64,000 bases of DNA from Rachycentron canadum (Eukaryota > Chordata > Actinopteri > Carangiformes > Rachycentridae). The stretch covers positions 13,291,177 to 13,355,176 of the forward strand of contig CM076654.1 of assembly GCA_038496675.1 (NCBI GenBank). Direction: 5' to 3'. Below the pieces are notes generated by a model. The model made no database searches. It was not told the origin of the DNA and saw nothing but the letters and a program-made list of their open reading frames with translations. A program made the position numbers and the translations under genes. Below, one piece after another: positions 12,217-24,290 of the stretch; the first letter of the stretch is position 1, and each line of letters opens with the position of its first letter.

Positions 12217-15200
12217 TTACAGAATTAATACAGAGAATTTCTCTTGTCTTCTCTTGTCAAGCCACTTTGTAGTTTGGCAGAAATCTCTCATCTGTTCCAG
12301 TGGCTTGGTTGAAAACTAAAGGGGATGAAGGCTCCATGTGAAGCACCACGTGTAACTTTAGTTTGAAAAATGCTCTACAAGACTATTATTAATAGTTCAC
12401 CTGGCCTTAAGGTAAATGACATGTACTAATGTTTGCAGCATACTTGTTTAATAGTGTTGTAAGTGGAAATAAAGTAGAAGGAAAAAAATCAACCTTAGTA
12501 TTCAAAGAGTTTACTCACTGTTGTAAGATAGGATCCTGACAAATCTAATGGGACTGTATCTGGGGTAGATGAGCTCCAGGTATAGGCCTGGTTTTCTAGA
12601 CGAAGCTGCTTCACTCTGCTCTGAAGGTAACGTAGGAGCTTAAATGAAGCCATATCTGAGGGGCTGTGTGGAGCAGCAGAGTCCACCACATGGGAGCAAG
12701 GAGAGCAAGCTGAACCCAGAGTTTCCTGATGGGAGAGATATAAGAAAGTGTTGGAGGAAGGTTTTTAATAAACAAATGAACACAGACTACCTACAGTATA
12801 ATATGAGGTAATGTATGTGTAAGAGGTTGATGTTCGTGTTCACACAGGAACAGTAAAACGTTTACCTTTGCACTACTTGTCATCTCTCCTCCAGGCCTCT
12901 CAGACTTTCTCTGCCTCTCTCCCCCAGTCTTTGATGTTTTTCTGGGAAACAAACAAATCTTCATTTGAAAGGTTCTTAGGTGTGAATAGTTACTACAAGA
13001 AGTAGTTTATGGTTTCACGTGTATAGTTAATGTTGCACCTATGGTCTAAGTTGTATATCACAGTGAGTTGAAGTGAGATCATGCTATTGTAAGAACAGAC
13101 AGCGGGTTAGTTTGTCATTTATGTTTGACACAGAAACCGTTACCTGGCTCTTAACAACTTTGCCTTGCACCTGGGGGATGGCAAAAATTAGAGCAAAATT
13201 TAACAGCAGAACAACAGAGGAACTGTGTTCAATGTCTATTGTGCAGACCTGATTCTGAACGCCATAAAAGGCCAAGTATGGAAAACTATTGCCTAATACT
13301 TAGAAAGGACAAAGGTTATGTGGCTGCCTTTTGGAGGTTGTCGTTTTCATGTTTAGCACTTCACCTTTCCAGTTCAGCTGTCAGCTCCTCTTCAAACTTG
13401 TGTGCCAGACGAGCTGTGGTTTGTTCTTTCCACTGGCCCATGCTCCTCTGAACCTGCCTGAGCTCCAAGTCTTTGGCCTTCAGCTGCTTGCGGAGACTCG
13501 CTGTTACACCTCCCTCAGCTCCTCCATCACTCATATGACCCCTGTTAAGACTGCTCAACTCCTCAATGTGCTCCTACACAAGTGTCATGGGGGAACAATG
13601 TTTCTGTAATGCTGAAACTGTTGTTTTCTCTTTTCTTTTTGCACAAACATGAGCAATACAACATGTGTAAGATCATACCTGAATGAGACGCTCCTTAAGA
13701 GAGTCCAAGGCTTGATCTCGCTCCATCCTCAACTGATGACTCTGAATGCTCAATTCTTGCTCCTGAAAACATATGAACATTTTATTTAAACCCTCCTTCT
13801 GCAGACAGCAAGTACCATGCTGTATGTCAAGAGAAAACTATACCTTGTCTCTTCGCAGCTGCTCAGTGATTTGCTTCTGTGAATTAAGCTCCTGATGTAG
13901 ATGGTTGATAAAGTGATCCAACTGCTTTCTTAGTGCTCTCAGGTTTTTAAGAGCCTCGGCTACTGTAGGACTGCACAATACAAGGGCACAGAAGAAGAAG
14001 CTAATCATCAAACACACTTTGTTGCCTACAAAGTATGTACTTGTTTCTAAAACAGTCATGGATATAAGCCAGAGCAGGAAATTATACCTGGCAGGTGGTT
14101 GCACCGCATTTTGTTTGGCCCCACTCTGCTCTACTAAGAGGTGTAGATGCTGGCACTCTGCTCCCAGCTCCTGGGCCCAGTGCCTGAGCTTTTGGTCCAG
14201 CTCAGCTGTGATTTGGTTATGGCTGCTCTCCCTTTCTTCTAGCATCACCCAAAGCCTGTAAGCCTCTTTCTCCGCCATCTGAACAGCCTGCTCGAGCTGC
14301 AGCACCATCCCTTGATTCTCCTGTGACCACAGAGCACATCAGCTTTTCTATAACAGCATCTCTTTATGTGCCTACTAATTATTACTCTCTATGGTTTTCT
14401 TGCACCTGTGCCATCTGCTTCTTTAACCTCTGCAGCTCAACCTGGTGCTCCTCTTTCAGTGATTTGCAAATAACAGCCAGCAAAGAATCCTGCTCTCTCT
14501 GCTGGGCACAGCTCTCACTCTCCAACTCTTGCACTCTCTACAGATAAAAAGAAAATCATGTAAAGAGAATTGAAATTTATTCAGAAGTATTTATATAATA
14601 ATGTTGGTAATGTGGTTGTGAGTCAGCTTACTGTTTTTAGTTCCAAAACTTTATGTTGAAGAGCTTGTGCTTTACTCTTCTCCTGCTGCATCTCACTCCT
14701 CATGCTCTCCAGACTCTTTCTGTTCTGCTCCTCCAAAATCCCACGGTGCATCTGTACAGCTTCCACTTTTTCTGCCTCGCACTTCCTCCTCTCATCTTCT
14801 ATTGCTTTGTGTACCTGAATGAGAGCATACTTTGCATATGGAGAATGCATGCAATCATGTTGAAAACGATGGCATATTTCAGGCAGAAGACCACCATAAT
14901 ACCTTTTCAGAGGCTTCTACATGCAGCTCCTCTTCACGGTTCTTTGCCTCCTCTCTCTGTTGCTCCAGAGATTTCCTTAGCTTCTTTGCATCTTCTTCTC
15001 TCAGCTGCTATAACAGAAGACCACATCTTTAAGTTAGTGTAATGTTTTTTCTTGTGGTATCTTTAGTGAATAGTCCAATGAATACAAGAATCCAGAAAAA
15101 TTTGGCTTTGATACCAATGAATGTCATTCAAGCTTAACATACAATATATGCATTAATGGCAGTGCGAAGTACTTTGGATAAAAGGCATTTTACATGCTCA

Positions 15201-18200
15201 GTGTGACACACAGACCTGAATGGAACTTTGCATGGACTCAATGCATCGTGTGAGAGCCATCGTCTCCTCTTTTAAAGCAGTTGCTTTCCCCTCTGCAACC
15301 TGCTGATCAACCTGAAGAGGAATCAGGACTCATTTGTCACCTTTCAGAATTGCTGCTCATGTGCCAAATCCAATTCTTTCCTCTGTTTATTTAATGTTAT
15401 CTCCTGAATCAAAGACAGAGTAAAGCTAATACTATTATGCTATATTAGAAACACCCCAGCACTTACTGTCATTCTGTGGGCCTGTTCCTGAGCTTCCTTG
15501 AGTGCTTTGTAGCTCTGGTTTTTCAAGTGTTGGAGCTCCACCTTCAGTCCATCTCGTTCAGCTTGTAAGGCCCCACATTGTGCCTGGAAATCTTGCAGCT
15601 GCACCTCCCTCTGGGCCAACATCTTCTCCAGGGTGCCCACCCTTATATTACATTCTCCCATTTCAACCTTTAGCTCACTTACTTGACCCTCTAATGCCTT
15701 AAAGTAAGAAAGACAACAATAGTAAGTAGAGAAGAAAAGTGGATACTGACATTGTGCCATTTGCTTGACAGGTAAAAATTATATATATATATATATATAC
15801 TGTCTCTTATACNNNNNNNNNNNNNNNNNNNNNNNNNNNNNNNNNNNNNNNNNNNNNNNNNNNNNNNNNNNNNNNNNNNNNNNNNNNNNNNNNNNNNNNN
15901 NNNNNNNNNNNNNNNNNNNNNNNNNNNNNNNNNNNNNNNNNNNNNNNNNNNNNNNNNNNNNNNNNNNNNNNNNNNNNNNNNNNNNNNNNNNNNNNNNNNN
16001 NNNNNNNNNNNNNNNNNNNNNNNNNNNNNNNNNNNNNNNNNNNNNNNNNNNNNNNNNNNNNNNNNNNNNNNNNNNNNNNNNNNNNNNNNNNNNNNNNNNN
16101 NNNNNNNNNNNNNNNNNNNNNNNNNNNNNNNNNNNNNNNNNNNNNNNNNNNNNNNNNNNNNNNNNNNNNNNNNNNNNNNNNNNNNNNNNNNNNNAATTTA
16201 TTTTGTATTGCAAAACTAGCATAATAGATAATAGGTGCCACCTTAGCTTGCTCTGTTTTCTGGATCCGTTTCTCCTCCAGACTGGCACACCGACTCCTCA
16301 GTGAGCTCTCTGCCTCCGTGGCCCTCTGGAGGTCCTCACGAATCTCCTCTAAATTCTGCTCCAATACCATAGATGAGCACATATCCAAAGATACTTAAAA
16401 ACACAGAGATTAAATCTGCCTTTTACACTAAAACAAAACATATTCTCTCCTTCTCTATCATTGTTCACATGTAAACACTAAACAAAGAAAACAGTACAAT
16501 TAAAATATCACATTCACAATATAGTTTTCTATTAAATTTGGATGTTGGTATTTTACACTCTGAACAGTGCTTGCTCTGTAATATAATTGTAATTATCATT
16601 CTAATTATTGTATTGTACTGTACCTCTTGCATGGACTCCAGCTTCTCTCTTGCACGTCGCTGTTCAGCAAACAAGTCTGTTTTTGCACTGTCCAGCTGTC
16701 TTTCCATCTCTTCCCTCTCTAGCAATGACATGATGACACTGTTCTGTTTGTGGAACAGTAGAACAACAAAGTGAAACAAGTGATGTTTTAAGGACAAGCC
16801 TGACATATTAAAGCAAGTGAATGAAACGGAAAGACATATTGCTTTGAGTCAGGTTTCATTACCTTCTCCACACAGGATCTATCCTTTAGACTCTTTCTAT
16901 GGTCACTCAGAGTTGCAAGTTCTTCTTCCATGGCTCTAATTTCGTGAAGACAGGACTCTCTTTGCTTCTGCAGCTTCTCCAGCTGGCAACTACAGCACAT
17001 TCATGGTTGTGTTACATTAACCATGACAATGCATATACGGCTCGGTATATTACAATTAGTAGGATACAGTATTAGAATACCTAAGTGAATCTCTCTCTAC
17101 TCTGCCGTCACTCAGGACAGACTCCAGAGTCTGCTTCTCCTTCTCCATCTGCACGGTCTCTGCAGTCAATTTCTCTAATTCTTGCAAGGAACGCTGGGGC
17201 ATAAAGCATAAACTGTGAGTATTGAGACTTTTATACACAGTTTTCTATTGATTATGCTCCATGTTACCTTTCTTCTCAGTCGAAGTTCAGAGAGACAGAA
17301 CTCAACATCTTTTAACTGAGTCCTCTTCAGCTTTAGTGTCTCCTCCTCTTTCTTACATTTCTAAACCACAGACAGAAAACATTTGATATCTCATACGTAT
17401 ATGCAGAGAAGAATTTATGCAGCTGATATAAAACAATCTCTCAAATTATACTAATATATTAAAATACACTGGGAGTTCTGGAGATTCACTCTTACTTGTT
17501 TGAGCTTAGTGAGCTGCTCTTTCATCTTTGCCCAATTTGACTGCATTTTCTCTGATGTCCTTTCAGATCTGCAACTCCCACTGCAGTGGTTTATTTCCTC
17601 ATCTGTGTCCTTGTCGTTATCACCCAAAGAACACACTCGTCTGAGAGATGCAACAACACACATTATACAAGTCTCAAATATATTTTCATTTCAATTGCAA
17701 AACTGAAACAGAATGAAATAACATAATTTCTTTCCAATATGTCTCACGACTGACTGTTGTATGTATGACTGTAATATGTCTCAAAGACTTCAGTGTTAAG
17801 GAACGTCTTGAAATGATCCAAACCCAACATCAGTTCATATTGACTTCATGATATGACTAAAGATGAGCTGACCACTGCAGACATTAGTTGCAGAATTATT
17901 TTTAAATAAGCATAATAATAAAGAATTCTGGGTTTGGACCTGGGGCCTTTCTATGTGGAGTTTGCATGTTGCGCCTGTGTGGGACCCCAGGTACTACCAC
18001 TTCATCTTACAGTCCAAAAACGTGCATGTTTGGTTAGTTTGACAGCATAAATAAGACAAGACAAAAATGCTTATTAAGTTGTAAAATGTTTCATTTGGTT
18101 TACCTGTAGGTTTGTCTCTTTTTAAATTGAGCTGTACGAACAGAAAGACTTCTTTTTTGTACCTTTCCATTAGAGGATCTGTTGACTTTTCAAACAAAGA

Positions 18201-20940
18201 AAGGTACATTAAAGAAAATTAAAGGATTAAATTGTTCTTATGTCACTGTAGATAAAAGACTACACAGTCAGATCTTGCTTTACCTGATGTGAATTGAGGT
18301 TCACTTTCTTCCTGGGTGGGTGTGTCATCGTCACTCTGGTTGGTGAAGCAATCATCTGTGCCTGTGACAGTCTGAATGAGAGAGCGCCATCCTGGAAGCA
18401 GGGCACTAACCATGTCAAATACTAATTCATGCATTTTTTTGGACTCATATTACATACTAATATTTTCTACATTTAAGAGATAGTTTCCAGGCATTTCTTG
18501 ATTTTTATCATTCCCAATGTATTTTGTAGTTAATATACAAATATGCATATACATATACAAATATGTTTTGTGATTGTGTGAGAAAACTCTACATTTTCTG
18601 CAGTCTCTTACCTGACAACTTGTGAATGTGCAGTCTGACTTGCTCTGTGCTGACTGAGTCAAGGTCACTCGCAATGGACACAGTGTCAAAACTCCTCACA
18701 GGTACTCCTATAAAAGAAACAAGCAGCCTACACTCACTGTTTGCAGTGAACAGATGTCCAAGAGGATTAGTTAGGCTGTGCTTGCAGATGCAGTGTAATC
18801 TGTGTGTGGTACCTGCCAAGCACCTGGCCTTAGGAGAACAGCTGTTGTCGTGCAGAGGATTTTCATGTTCTGTTACAATCTCTGTTTTGTGAGAGGCTGA
18901 AAGGGAAGTGAGAGAATCAAAGGTGTAACATGGGTTTGTAATGGGATCAAGAACTAGAGTCTAGAGCTAAGATAGCAGACCCAAAAGACATCATTAGCTA
19001 CAAAAATGCATATTATATACATAATATGCAATGTAATTTTCAAGGCAATGTGTCTGTTGTAGCATTATATTCTATGCTCTAATACTTAACTGTAAATATC
19101 TTTATTTTTTGAGACACTTGGTAAGTAATAAAGGGAAGGGAAATCTTGACTTGTCATTTGTTTTAAAAGACAAGTCAGGGTCTATAAAATTAGTGGAAAT
19201 AATCTCTGGAGCATAAATATCAGTACCAGTTTATTGGGCACCTGTCAACTAATTGTGGAGTTAACATACTCTGGATCAAAATGTTGGACACACAGATGGA
19301 ACAGACAGATGGATGATTTTCATCTTAATCCTCATGTGTTGAACCTATAATTAATGAAAATATGGAGCGTGTTCTTTTTTGTCTCCCAAAGAGATGTAGC
19401 GTTATACTTACTCATGATATCGTCACAAAGCTTCTGTGGTGCTTTCTCACTAATTTGTGAAAAAATGACTCCAGACAGACAGTTCTCCAGTTCCTTTTGT
19501 TGACCTGGCTTGTTTGACTGGAAACAATGAGTTGTCACTGTACCTCTACTGCCTTTCCCGAGTGCTGGTGATCCTCTTCTTTCAACATTAAGAACACTTT
19601 GTCCTTTTTGTTCACTCTGGCAAGTGTCACTGTCGGAAATCTCTGTCCTCTCAGCCTCTTCTTCTTTGTCTAGATGCTGCATATTATTCTCTGGCAAAGC
19701 CAATTCCACCATCTCCTCTCTAAAGCGTCTAACAAAGTCCTCAGTGCAGATACTGTCTGAAGGAGGATGTGTTTCTCCTGCCATTGTATCCTCCTTACAG
19801 GTGTCTCCAAGCAGCCTCTCAAGTCTCCAAATGACCTGCTCCCTCCGAGACTCCATTTCCTCTTTGTCTCTTTCCTTTCGGTCTAACAGGTTTCTAGTTT
19901 CCTTGTGAGTATCAGGACCTCCCCAGCAGTCTGTGCTCCTCTCTGGGGTAGAGCAGTGAAGGGATGGGTTGTTTTTGTGTAAATCAAAAGCATCTATTGT
20001 TGCACTAGGGACACTTTAAATGAATATTACCATGTTAAGATACCTGGTTTACTCTAATATTAAGCAGGTCACTGAAGCTTGCATACATCTTACTTATTTC
20101 ATCTTTCATTTGTTTTTTGATCATCTGTGCAAATTGGGGCACAAATATTATCTTAATATTATCTCAGCAAACCTAGTGACATGCTGTACTGAAAATGATT
20201 CCCCCTCTAGCAGCCAATAAAAACAATCTTTTGAGAAGAATTTGCCTTAAATGTGACTTAACCTGACTTAAATAGAGTTCATCAAAATCATATTTTTTCC
20301 TGTAATGATACTGAAAGCTGATGTTTACCTGATTTTTTCTCCATCATTGGTGTGTGTATTAAATCAAGACAGGACATGGGAGTGTCATTTGTTTGAGTTG
20401 TACTTCCAAGGCCTGTGTCTTTGCTCAGAGACTGACTCCACTTAAGATGACCTAGAAAATTAAAAAAACAACAACAGTTAACTACTTAGAAAAAGAAAAG
20501 ATTATATAAAATGTGTGTTACGACATAAATCACCTGCATCGCTATAGTTGTGCTCTCTGATAATTCCCTGCTTTTTGTGGGACTGGACCTGCATTGATCA
20601 TCAATCACATTACTGTTTTTAAAATGTATTTCAGATTACACATGCATGTTTACAGGCAAGCAGACAGACAATGATAATCTCAGACCTGCAGCTGACCAAG
20701 CTCTGCATCAATGGCATTGAGGAGAAGGTCACAGTGGTCCAATTTCTGAGGGTCCAGTCTAAACACACTGCCGTTGTCATTTAGACCTGTTAGGTCAGAC
20801 CGAAGGGTTAACAAGAGCCAGTGAAGACAGGGAAATATATTTCATATAGATGTACTGCTGATAAAAACTAGACCAGTGTAAAGAAGCTCATCAGTGTCCT
20901 CTGCATCCCTCTCTGTTCTGCCTTGGCCGACGTCTGCCAT
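12217..20940 (-). CDS. large coiled-coil protein, not identified (about 28 coding exons, one assembly gap)
   Basis: Exons, minus strand: 20874-20940, 20686-20786, 20534-20588, 20329-20451, 19412-19942, 18813-18896, 18612-18707, 18284-18391, 18104-18185, 17496-17640, 17268-17360, 17081-17193, 16863-16989, 16624-16743, 16242-16355, (gap), 15467-15697, 15216-15311, 14903-15007, 14632-14814, 14406-14537, 14088-14320, 13844-13970, 13679-13762, 13365-13573, 13144-13170, 12866-12941, 12519-12725 and 12217-12315. They total 3768 nt (1255 aa), plus anything hidden in the gap, and all phases agree. The N-terminal part (MADVGQGRTERDAEDTDELL onward, about 460 aa) is acidic, Ser-rich and low in structure. 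From exon 10 the protein is almost continuous heptad-type coiled coil rich in E, Q, K and L. The C-terminal region contains LLRYLQSRVKQLRLEN. This resembles centrosomal, ciliary or other scaffold proteins, but I do not recognise the family and assign no function. The last exon is inferred from a strong GTGAGT donor at 12513-12518 and a pyrimidine-rich acceptor. Without that splice the protein would end at 12495. Confidence 0.85.
15781..15799. repeat. (AT)n microsatellite at the gap edge
   Basis: Nineteen bases of alternating A and T lie immediately before the adapter-like 13-mer and the N run. Such a repeat is a likely reason for the assembly break. Confidence 0.9.
15800..15812. other. probable Tn5/Nextera mosaic-end adapter remnant
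   Basis: CTGTCTCTTATAC directly abuts the N run. These are the first 13 bases of the 19-base Tn5 mosaic end (reverse orientation) used in Nextera and mate-pair libraries. A real genomic match exactly at a contig edge is unlikely, so this is read as untrimmed adapter. Confidence 0.8.
15813..16194. other. assembly gap (382 N)
   Basis: A run of N lies between two coiled-coil exons (16242-16355 and 15467-15697). Both flanking junctions are phase 0, so the frame is intact with or without a hidden exon. The true gap size is unknown. Confidence 0.99.
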
Positions 20941-21620
20941 GTCCTGTTGGTGCAGACAAATAGACAGACATTGAGCAGCACCACACACACAGTGGTGAAG
21001 GCTGACTGGGAATGGGAGGTGGGGGCATATGTTGCTCAGTTGTCCAGGAAACCAAGACAATTTAGCTCGTTAGCAGGACACACTGACTTCTTTTCAGGAG
21101 AAAGACTATAAATTCCTGCAGTTGTCTTGTCTCTCCCACTGCCCAAAATGAATATCAAGTACAAAGGATGTGCAGGTTAAATCCACTGTAGACGGATGTT
21201 TTCCTCTCAGTCATCACTCAGCTAACCCGGTGCTGTTGACATGTCCGGTTATTTTGCCATCCCGTTAATACCGAGGAGGTTAGTTTAGCTAACGTTAGCC
21301 ATGACTGAACTGCCTGAAAACAACTGTCAGAAGTACTTTAAGACTGAAGATAGAACAATATCACATTTGAAATCAGTCTATCAACGCTGCCTCAGACACC
21401 CATAACTTACTCCAAAGGAACAAACAAACAAACAAACCCAGGGTCGATGCTGTACTCGAGGTGAAGAGCACAGCTGCTGCCGCTGCTGCCGAGTCCTGAT
21501 TGACAGGCGCCTCATTTGGTTGTCCGGGTAACGGTCAAACAGCTCGCGACCGCACGCGGGAGCACTGCCGCGCGCACGGCGGCGATTTAAGCGCCAGAGG
21601 AAGCGACTAGGGTTTTACTG
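20941..21620 (-). promoter_or_regulatory. 5' leader, non-coding first exon and CpG-rich promoter of the coiled-coil gene
   Basis: The first coding exon extends upstream to an acceptor at about 20943 (ACCAACAG|GACATG). A GTAAGT donor at 21405-21410 marks the end of a likely non-coding exon lying from 21411 to roughly 21500. It is followed by a CpG-dense stretch (about 21425-21620, with CTCGCGACCGCACGCGGG and CCGCGCGCACGGCGGCG) typical of a housekeeping promoter. The exact transcription start cannot be seen. Confidence 0.6.
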
Positions 21621-22316
21621 ACTTTTATTTTATGCTTTGACTGTGATCAAGAGTCCTTGTCCCCGACAAACACAACCAACAGCTCTGTGTTGACTTTAAA
21701 ATTAAATATATCAAATATTGCATTTCTCACATACAGACATTATTTTATGCACCTGTACACTAACATGAAACTATAAACCAGACCTCCATCAATATTTACC
21801 ACACCAAATTTTCTACCCCATTTATATCAAAGAGGTTCGGCTGAATAACAGAAGCTCTGTATAATGTAATGCAGTTCAACCATAGTACAAACTACATCCT
21901 CTACTATGAGCATTAAGTTGAATCAACACCTATTTAAAACAGCTTCAGCACAAACTGAACAACAGTGAAGGAGGATTTATCTCTGGACTGCTGTATTAAA
22001 CTGAATTAGTTTCAGGTAGGTGTGTGCCAGCTGAGAGTTACAGTATTTATCTGACTACAGTTATATTTTCTGCAATTTGCTGTGGCGAAGAAGTAGTGAA
22101 TCATACACTTGTTTCATTTAGGCAAAATGTTATACTAAAATTGACACACAAATGAGATTAAACATAACAGATCCCATTGTAAAATAGTTCCAATTGTAAA
22201 TTGTTATTCCCGCTGCACTAGAGCCCAGAATTTCCTAATAAAGAGAATACAACCTCAGCCCCATAAACAGTAGCTATACAGCCCTGATAACTTGTGCACT
22301 GCTTTGCATCTTTGAA

Positions 22317-22343
22317 AAATATCTCACTTAAAGTGAGATATTT
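22317..22343. repeat. 27-nt perfect palindrome
   Basis: AAATATCTCACTT is followed by a single A and then its exact reverse complement. The DNA is intergenic and no function is known. Confidence 0.9.
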
Positions 22344-23879
22344 GGTATTTTCCTTTATATTTGGATCTTTTATCGATATTTGCATCTCTTGGCCTAGGGG
22401 CAAGAAAGGCACAATCAGTGTTGTCAACGTTACATTAGAAGAAGGACAAACGTCACAGAATTGCTTTAATCAATTGTATTAGTACAATAATTACACAAGG
22501 GCTCCACAGACAATATTAAATCCGTTGAACTGAATTTGATTTGAATTTGCCCGTTACATTTGTCCTATCTTCTAACTACCGCTCAAAGAAAATTAAGCAA
22601 ATGCATATTCAGTGTCAACAATATCAACTTTATTATCTTTTTTATTATTGTGTCTTTGTTGTTTAAAGACAATGTTATATGAGTATAAATTAAGGGAGAA
22701 AATACACAATCTTAAAAAAAAAAAAAAAAAAAAAGCAAAACCTCAGTTGAATCTGCCGTTACACTTGAATACACTTTAGTGTATTTGGGGAGTAAGAGTA
22801 GTCGTCAAGACAGGTCAATTACCTTTGACCTCCTGTACCAGGCCGCTGTTGTGATGTGTTGGATAGCTTTAATCGAATACATTAACATCACCCTATTACA
22901 CTCCGAGGAGAAGCATGTTCGATTTGGACAAGGCAAGAAAAATCTCCCCATCTTCATTAGTTGACCTCTGCTTCAAAACTGAGCAGCATCAAATGAGAGG
23001 GAAATGTGTGCCACGCATGCACACAAATCAATCTCATCATGCACACAAACAGAGTGAAAACACTAACATAAGAAAAATGGCACCCATGAGAAGATAGAAA
23101 TCAGAACAGAAAATAAAAGCATAAAACTTAAAGCTAAAAGTCACACCATAGTGAATTATGAGTTGGGTGAGATTAAATGAGAGAAACACAGAGGGGTTTT
23201 ACATTAGATCCCTCTGAGATAGGGAAGGCAGATGAAGAGTTTTTTTTTTTTTTTTTTTAAGTCTACAGTACACTCTCCATTTACACTTTGGTTGTTTTCC
23301 CCTTTCTGCATGAGGCAGACAACTGTATGAAGCAACAACAAATCTACACCTCACTGTGTTATTGCTACAGCTGTCTGAGACTATACAGGCCCTCAATAGG
23401 GCAACTTCAGTAGGCAAGTCATCAAGTACTGAGGTCAAGTTATTTGGAAATACATTGAATAAAACGTATGATGAGCTCTCCATTCATTGAAAATATAATA
23501 TGTATTCTCAAATATAAAATCATCTAACACAATATATTAAAGTAAATCTCTAGTGAACTTCATATTGATCACTGAAAAAAGTAAATCACAAATAACTTTC
23601 CATTTGTATATTTTCTTCACTACCACTCAGCAGTAACCTGTGTTCTTTCAGATGTCATGAAAGTACGTGATGACACAGAATCAACTGTATGACTATTTTC
23701 AAGATGGCAAGAAATAATAAACATTCACTGCAGTAGTGTTCATCCCTATTTGTGACACCTTTGATATGATTTAAAGTGTACACAACCTCATAGCTTGTAT
23801 ATGTAAGTAAGCGCTAATGGAAGTGTTTGAGTCTTTGTGAGTGGATAGACAAGAAGAGAACCCAAGCAGTAAAGTAAAA

Positions 23880-24290
23880 TTAAAGGAATTGTTTGACATT
23901 TTGGGAAGTACACTTATTTGTCTCCTTGTTAAATGTTGAAGATTAATACCACTTTCATGACTGTCTGTCAGTAAATAAAGATAAAGCCAGCAACTAGTTA
24001 TCTTAATTTACTGACTGGAAACAGCGAGTCAACTCATCTGGTTTTGTTCAAAGGAAAAAGCTACAAGCAGCTTAATCTCTTAATTTTTTATTTTTTTTTT
24101 TTTACAAATTAAAGTCCTATTTTCCATAGGACTTTAATATATATATTATATGTGAGAAGATTCAATAAACCAGACATAATGTCATCAGTGAGCTTTAAAG
24201 GTGCTGATAGTTGCATTCTTTACCTTTGGTAGAGCCACACTGGCTGTTTCTCCACTGTCTCAAGTCCTTAAACTAAGATAAACACCTACT
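23880..24290. repeat. old teleost interspersed repeat with an inverted second half
   Basis: The segment starting GGAATTGTTTGACATTTTGG and continuing through CACTTTCATGACTGTCTGTC and GACTGGAAACAGCGAG is a diverged copy of a repeat I know to be frequent in spiny-rayed fish genomes. At 24230-24290 (GGTAGAGCCACACTGGCTG and TCTCAAGTCC) the same consensus seems to recur in reverse orientation. The family name and class are not recalled with certainty. Confidence 0.55.
24108..24138. repeat. 31-nt hairpin palindrome
   Basis: Arms ATTAAAGTCCTAT (24108-24120) and its exact reverse complement (24126-24138) are separated by TTTCC. The hairpin sits between the two halves of the interspersed repeat at 23880-24290. 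Confidence 0.85.
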
